7,983 nucleotides of DNA from Rhodoferax sp. (lineage in GTDB: Bacteria > Pseudomonadota > Gammaproteobacteria > Burkholderiales > Burkholderiaceae_C), in the NCBI GenBank assembly GCA_023231075.1, contig JALNWC010000103.1, positions 1 to 7,983 on the forward strand, written 5' to 3'. The position numbers and the translations under genes are program-made. Numbering within the stretch: position 1 is the stretch's first letter; each line of letters starts with the position of its first letter. Of this stretch, positions 5,693 to 7,983 are shown piece by piece. A model generated the notes under the pieces. The model was not told where the DNA came from and did no database searches. It worked only from the letters and a program-made list of their open reading frames with translations.

Positions 5693-7005
5693 GCCGGTGA
5701 GCCCTTGATGGCGCGGTGGCCAATGTCACGGCGGTATTGCATGCCGTCAAAACGAATGCCCATGACCACCTCGTAGGCACGCTGCTGCGCCAGCCGCACG
5801 TTGTCCGCCAGCACCGTCACACACAGCACGCGGCCACCCGCCGTCACCAGCTCACCATTTTGCAAAACCGTGCCGGCATGGAACACGCAGGCGTCTTCAA
5901 CCTCCGCAGGAACGCCGGTGATGGCATCGCCCTTGCGCGGACTCATGGGGTAGCCCTGCGCCGCCAGCACCACGCCCAGGGCGGTGCGCCGGTCCCACTG
6001 CAACTCGATCTGGTCGAGCCTGCCATGCGGACCGGGCTCGGTGGCGGCCATCATCACATCGACCAGATCGGTTTTGAGGCGCATCATGATCGGCTGGGTT
6101 TCGGGGTCACCCATGCGGCAATTGAATTCGAGTGTTTTGGGGCGCCCCTGGGCGTCGATCATCAGGCCGGCATACAGAAAACCGGTGAATGGAATGCCGT
6201 CTTTTTCCATGCCGCGCACGGTCGGCAAAATGATGTCGCGCATGGCTCGGGCGTGCACGTCGGGCGTGACCACCGGGGCTGGCGAATACGCGCCCATGCC
6301 ACCGGTATTGGGCCCCTGGTCGCCATCGAGCAAGCGTTTATGGTCCTGGCTGGTGGCCAGCGGCAACACATTTTTACCGTCCACCATGACGATGAAGCTG
6401 GCCTCTTCGCCCTGCAAAAACTCCTCAATGACAACCCGCGGCACGGCCGCGCCATCCGCGCCCGCGTTGTGCGCCACACCCAGGGCGTTGTCCAGCAGCA
6501 TGAAATCCACCGCTTCATGGGCCTCGGCGAGGGTGGCTGCTACCACCACGCCTTTGCCGGCGGCCAGACCGTCGGCCTTGACCACGATGGGTGCACCTTT
6601 CTGGTCAATGTAGGCGTGGGCCGCTGCCGCGTCGGTAAAGGTCTCGAACTCGGCCGTCGGAATGTTGTGGCGTTTCATGAAGGCCTTTGAGAACGCCTTG
6701 GAGCTCTCCAGTTGGGCCGCCGCCCGCGTGGGTCCAAAAATACGCAGACCCTGCTTGCGAAACACATCGACCACGCCCGCCGCCAGCGGCACTTCGGGCC
6801 CGACCACCGTGAGCAGGATTTTTTGCGCCAACGCCCAGGCGCACAGTGCATGCACATCGGTGATGGGAACATTTTCAAAACGGTCGTCCTGCGCCGTGCC
6901 GCCGTTGCCGGGGGCCAGGTAGACCTTGTGGGTTTTGGGCGATTGCGCCAAGCGCCAAGCCAAAGCGTGTTCGCGGCCACCGCCGCCAATGACCAAAATC
7001 TTCAT
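5689..7005 (-). CDS. purD: Phosphoribosylamine-glycine ligase (GAR synthetase)
   Basis: PurD joins glycine to 5-phosphoribosylamine using ATP, the second step of de novo purine synthesis. It is an ATP-grasp enzyme. The 438-residue protein has the N-terminal Rossmann-like domain starting MKILVIGGGGREHALAW (1-17), the ATP-grasp lysine region VVKADGLAAGKGVVV (141-155), IEEFLQGEEASFIVMVDG (193-210), the QGPNTGGMGAYSP loop (230-242) and the family signature FNCRMGDPETQ (294-304). A C-terminal domain follows to residue 438. Length and motifs are normal and the frame is intact. The ATG at 7005 overlaps the yebC stop as ATGA and has no strong ribosome site, so translation likely depends on coupling. 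purH, its usual partner in E. coli, is not present here. Confidence 0.97.
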   Translation of the reverse strand: MKILVIGGGGREHALAWRLAQSPKTHKVYLAPGNGGTAQDDRFENVPITDVHALCAWALAQKILLTVVGPEVPLAAGVVDVFRKQGLRIFGPTRAAAQLESSKAFSKAFMKRHNIPTAEFETFTDAAAAHAYIDQKGAPIVVKADGLAAGKGVVVAATLAEAHEAVDFMLLDNALGVAHNAGADGAAVPRVVIEEFLQGEEASFIVMVDGKNVLPLATSQDHKRLLDGDQGPNTGGMGAYSPAPVVTPDVHARAMRDIILPTVRGMEKDGIPFTGFLYAGLMIDAQGRPKTLEFNCRMGDPETQPIMMRLKTDLVDVMMAATEPGPHGRLDQIELQWDRRTALGVVLAAQGYPMSPRKGDAITGVPAEVEDACVFHAGTVLQNGELVTAGGRVLCVTVLADNVRLAQQRAYEVVMGIRFDGMQYRRDIGHRAIKGSPA

Positions 7006-7730
7006 TCGGTGTCCAGTTCGGCGTTGTGGTAAACCCCTTGCACATCGTCCAGGTCTTCAATCGCATCGAGCAGCTTCTGCATGCGGGCGGCTTCGTCGCC
7101 GCTGAGTTCGATCGGGTTTTCCGGGCGCATGGTGACTTCGGCCACCTCTGGTGTCAGGCCGGCGGCTTCCAGGGCATTTTTGACGACTTCGAAATCTGCG
7201 ACCGAAGTAATCACCTCGATCGCGCCCTCGTCATCGCTGATCACGTCTTCAGCGCCCGACTCCAGCGCCACCTCCATCACCTTGTCTTCTGAAGTGCCGG
7301 GCGCAAAAATGAGCTGGCCACAGTGCTTGAACTGGAACGCCACCGAACCCTCGGTGCCCATGTTGCCGCCGTATTTGGAGAAGGCGTGGCGCACCTCGGC
7401 CACGGTGCGCACCTTGTTGTCGGTCATGGTGTCGACAATGATGGCCGCGCCGCCAATGCCGTAACCCTCGTAACGAATTTCCTCGTAGCTGATGCCTTCG
7501 ACGCTGCCGGTGGCTTTGTCGATGTTGTACTTCACGCGGTCGGCCGGCATGTTGGCCGCCTTGGCCCGGTCCACCGCCAGACGCAGGCGCGGGTTGGTGC
7601 CCAGATCTCCGCCACCGGCACGCGCGGCCACCGTGATTTCACGGATGATGCGGGTCCATATCTTGCCGCGTTTTTCGTCCTGACGGCCTTTGCGGTGCTG
7701 AATATTGGCCCATTTACTGTGTCCTGCCAC
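7002..7730 (-). CDS. YebC/PmpR family regulatory or translation factor
   Basis: The family (TACO1 in mitochondria) was first described as DNA-binding transcriptional regulators such as PmpR. More recent work connects members with helping ribosomes through difficult, for example proline-rich, stretches. The 242-residue protein has the diagnostic N-terminus MAGHSKWANIQHRKGRQDEKRGK, the NPRLRLAVDRAKAANMPADRV segment (about 46-66), YEGYGIGGAAIIVDTMTDNKVRTVAEVRHAFSKYGGNMG in the middle domain and an acidic C-terminal end. The start is GTG at 7730, supported by GAAGGA 6 bases upstream. It is the first gene of the minus-strand series and is read divergently from the neighbouring ATPase gene. In many bacteria yebC lies next to ruvC; here it precedes purD. 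Which of the two functions applies cannot be told from sequence. Confidence 0.95.
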   Translation of the reverse strand: MAGHSKWANIQHRKGRQDEKRGKIWTRIIREITVAARAGGGDLGTNPRLRLAVDRAKAANMPADRVKYNIDKATGSVEGISYEEIRYEGYGIGGAAIIVDTMTDNKVRTVAEVRHAFSKYGGNMGTEGSVAFQFKHCGQLIFAPGTSEDKVMEVALESGAEDVISDDEGAIEVITSVADFEVVKNALEAAGLTPEVAEVTMRPENPIELSGDEAARMQKLLDAIEDLDDVQGVYHNAELDTE

Positions 7731-7736
7731 GTGAAA

Positions 7737-7742
7737 TCCTTC
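7737..7742 (-). promoter_or_regulatory. Ribosome binding site of yebC (GAAGGA)
   Basis: A strong purine-rich GAAGGA lies 6 bases before the GTG at 7730. It decides this non-ATG start. Confidence 0.75.
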
Positions 7743-7767
7743 AAAAGTTCGTTACGCTACTGCTCAG

Positions 7768-7795
7768 ATTGTACTTTTGGAGCCCGACATGCCAG
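7768..7795 (-). promoter_or_regulatory. Candidate promoter for the yebC-purD-hemF-nadD cluster
   Basis: On the minus strand, TACAAT (7773-7768, five of six against TATAAT) is preceded at 16 bases by CTGGCA (7795-7790, four of six against TTGACA). A start near 7761 would leave a leader of about 30 bases before the GTG. The -35 element would overlap the first codons of the divergent gene. This is pattern matching only; no equally good plus-strand promoter was seen in the 58-base gap. Confidence 0.3.
7779..7782 (+). promoter_or_regulatory. Ribosome binding site of the YjgR-like gene (GGAG)
   Basis: GGAG lies 6 bases before the ATG at 7789 and supports that start. Confidence 0.65.
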
Positions 7796-7983
7796 AACCC
7801 ATCCTGATCGCCCAACACGGCCAGACCCAGTGCTTTCTGCAACCCGACAAAGCCAACCGCCACGGCCTGATCACGGGCGCCACCGGCACCGGCAAAACCA
7901 TCACGCTGCAAACCCTGGCCGAAGGTTTCTCCAAGTTGGGCGTGCCGGTGTTCATGGCCGACGTCAAGGGTGACCTGACCGGC
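7789..7983 (+). CDS. yjgR: HerA-like ATPase of the YjgR/DUF853 family, N-terminal part (3' end outside window)
   Basis: Sixty-five codons are present, running to the right edge. The protein begins MPEPILIAQHGQTQCFLQPD, then has NRHGLITGATGTGKTITLQTLAE, with a Walker A P-loop GATGTGKT at residues 30-37, and continues GVPVFMADVKGDLTG at 51-65. This opening is characteristic of the DUF853 (YjgR) group of HerA/FtsK-type P-loop ATPases, normally around 500 residues. Their cellular role is not well established; HerA relatives are DNA translocases or helicases. The gene is divergent from yebC across 58 bases. The Walker B and the rest of the ATPase domain lie outside the window, so function beyond family membership cannot be judged. 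Confidence 0.88.
   Translation, partial: MPEPILIAQHGQTQCFLQPDKANRHGLITGATGTGKTITLQTLAEGFSKLGVPVFMADVKGDLTG

Noticed and set aside
5716..6690. A 324-codon plus-strand frame opposite purD, and similar ones at 4751-5596 and 3304-4050
   Set aside because: These are antisense shadows of purD, hemF/nadD and rsfS/rlmH respectively. Their composition is biased and they show no family motifs.

Overview
The window is an ordinary but very tightly packed housekeeping stretch of a betaproteobacterial chromosome. Protein sequences and gene order point to Burkholderiales, probably Comamonadaceae (Rhodoferax- or Polaromonas-like). This is an inference from recognisable families, a GC-rich codon style and the yebC-purD-hemF-nadD-rsfS-rlmH-maf-rng order; no search was run. 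I see no mobile element, CRISPR array, tRNA or rRNA.

Layout: eight genes run on the minus strand, so they read from right to left. From about 7730 down to 792 they are yebC (transcription/translation factor), purD (purine synthesis), hemF (aerobic haem synthesis), nadD (NAD synthesis), rsfS (ribosome silencing factor), rlmH (23S rRNA pseudouridine methyltransferase), maf (nucleotide pyrophosphatase) and rng (RNase G). Junctions are overlaps or very short gaps: 4-base ATGA overlaps at yebC/purD, purD/hemF and rlmH/maf, a 1-base TGATG overlap at nadD/rsfS, and gaps of 8, 9 and 20 bases elsewhere. This is best read as one translationally coupled transcript. A 90-base gap then separates rng from msbA (lipid A flippase), which leaves the window at its left edge after the first 233 residues. 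On the right, a 58-base divergent region separates yebC from a plus-strand YjgR/DUF853-type HerA-like ATPase gene, of which only 65 codons are present.

Functional theme: four products act on ribosomes or rRNA. RsfS binds the 50S protein uL14, RlmH methylates helix 69 of 23S rRNA, RNase G trims 16S rRNA, and YebC-family proteins help translation. They are mixed with cofactor and nucleotide enzymes (PurD, HemF, NadD, Maf).

The main oddity is rsfS. Its conserved core of about 110 residues is flanked by a 31-residue N-terminal extension and a 120-residue Ala/Lys-rich, strongly basic C-terminal tail resembling histone H1-like or AlgP-like sequence. An A8 tract lies just before the core, where a one-base slip in either direction meets a stop codon within a few codons. 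A second oddity is an AT-rich patch with two TAGCTA copies inside nadD. Every complete gene looks intact, and I did not find a clearly novel system.
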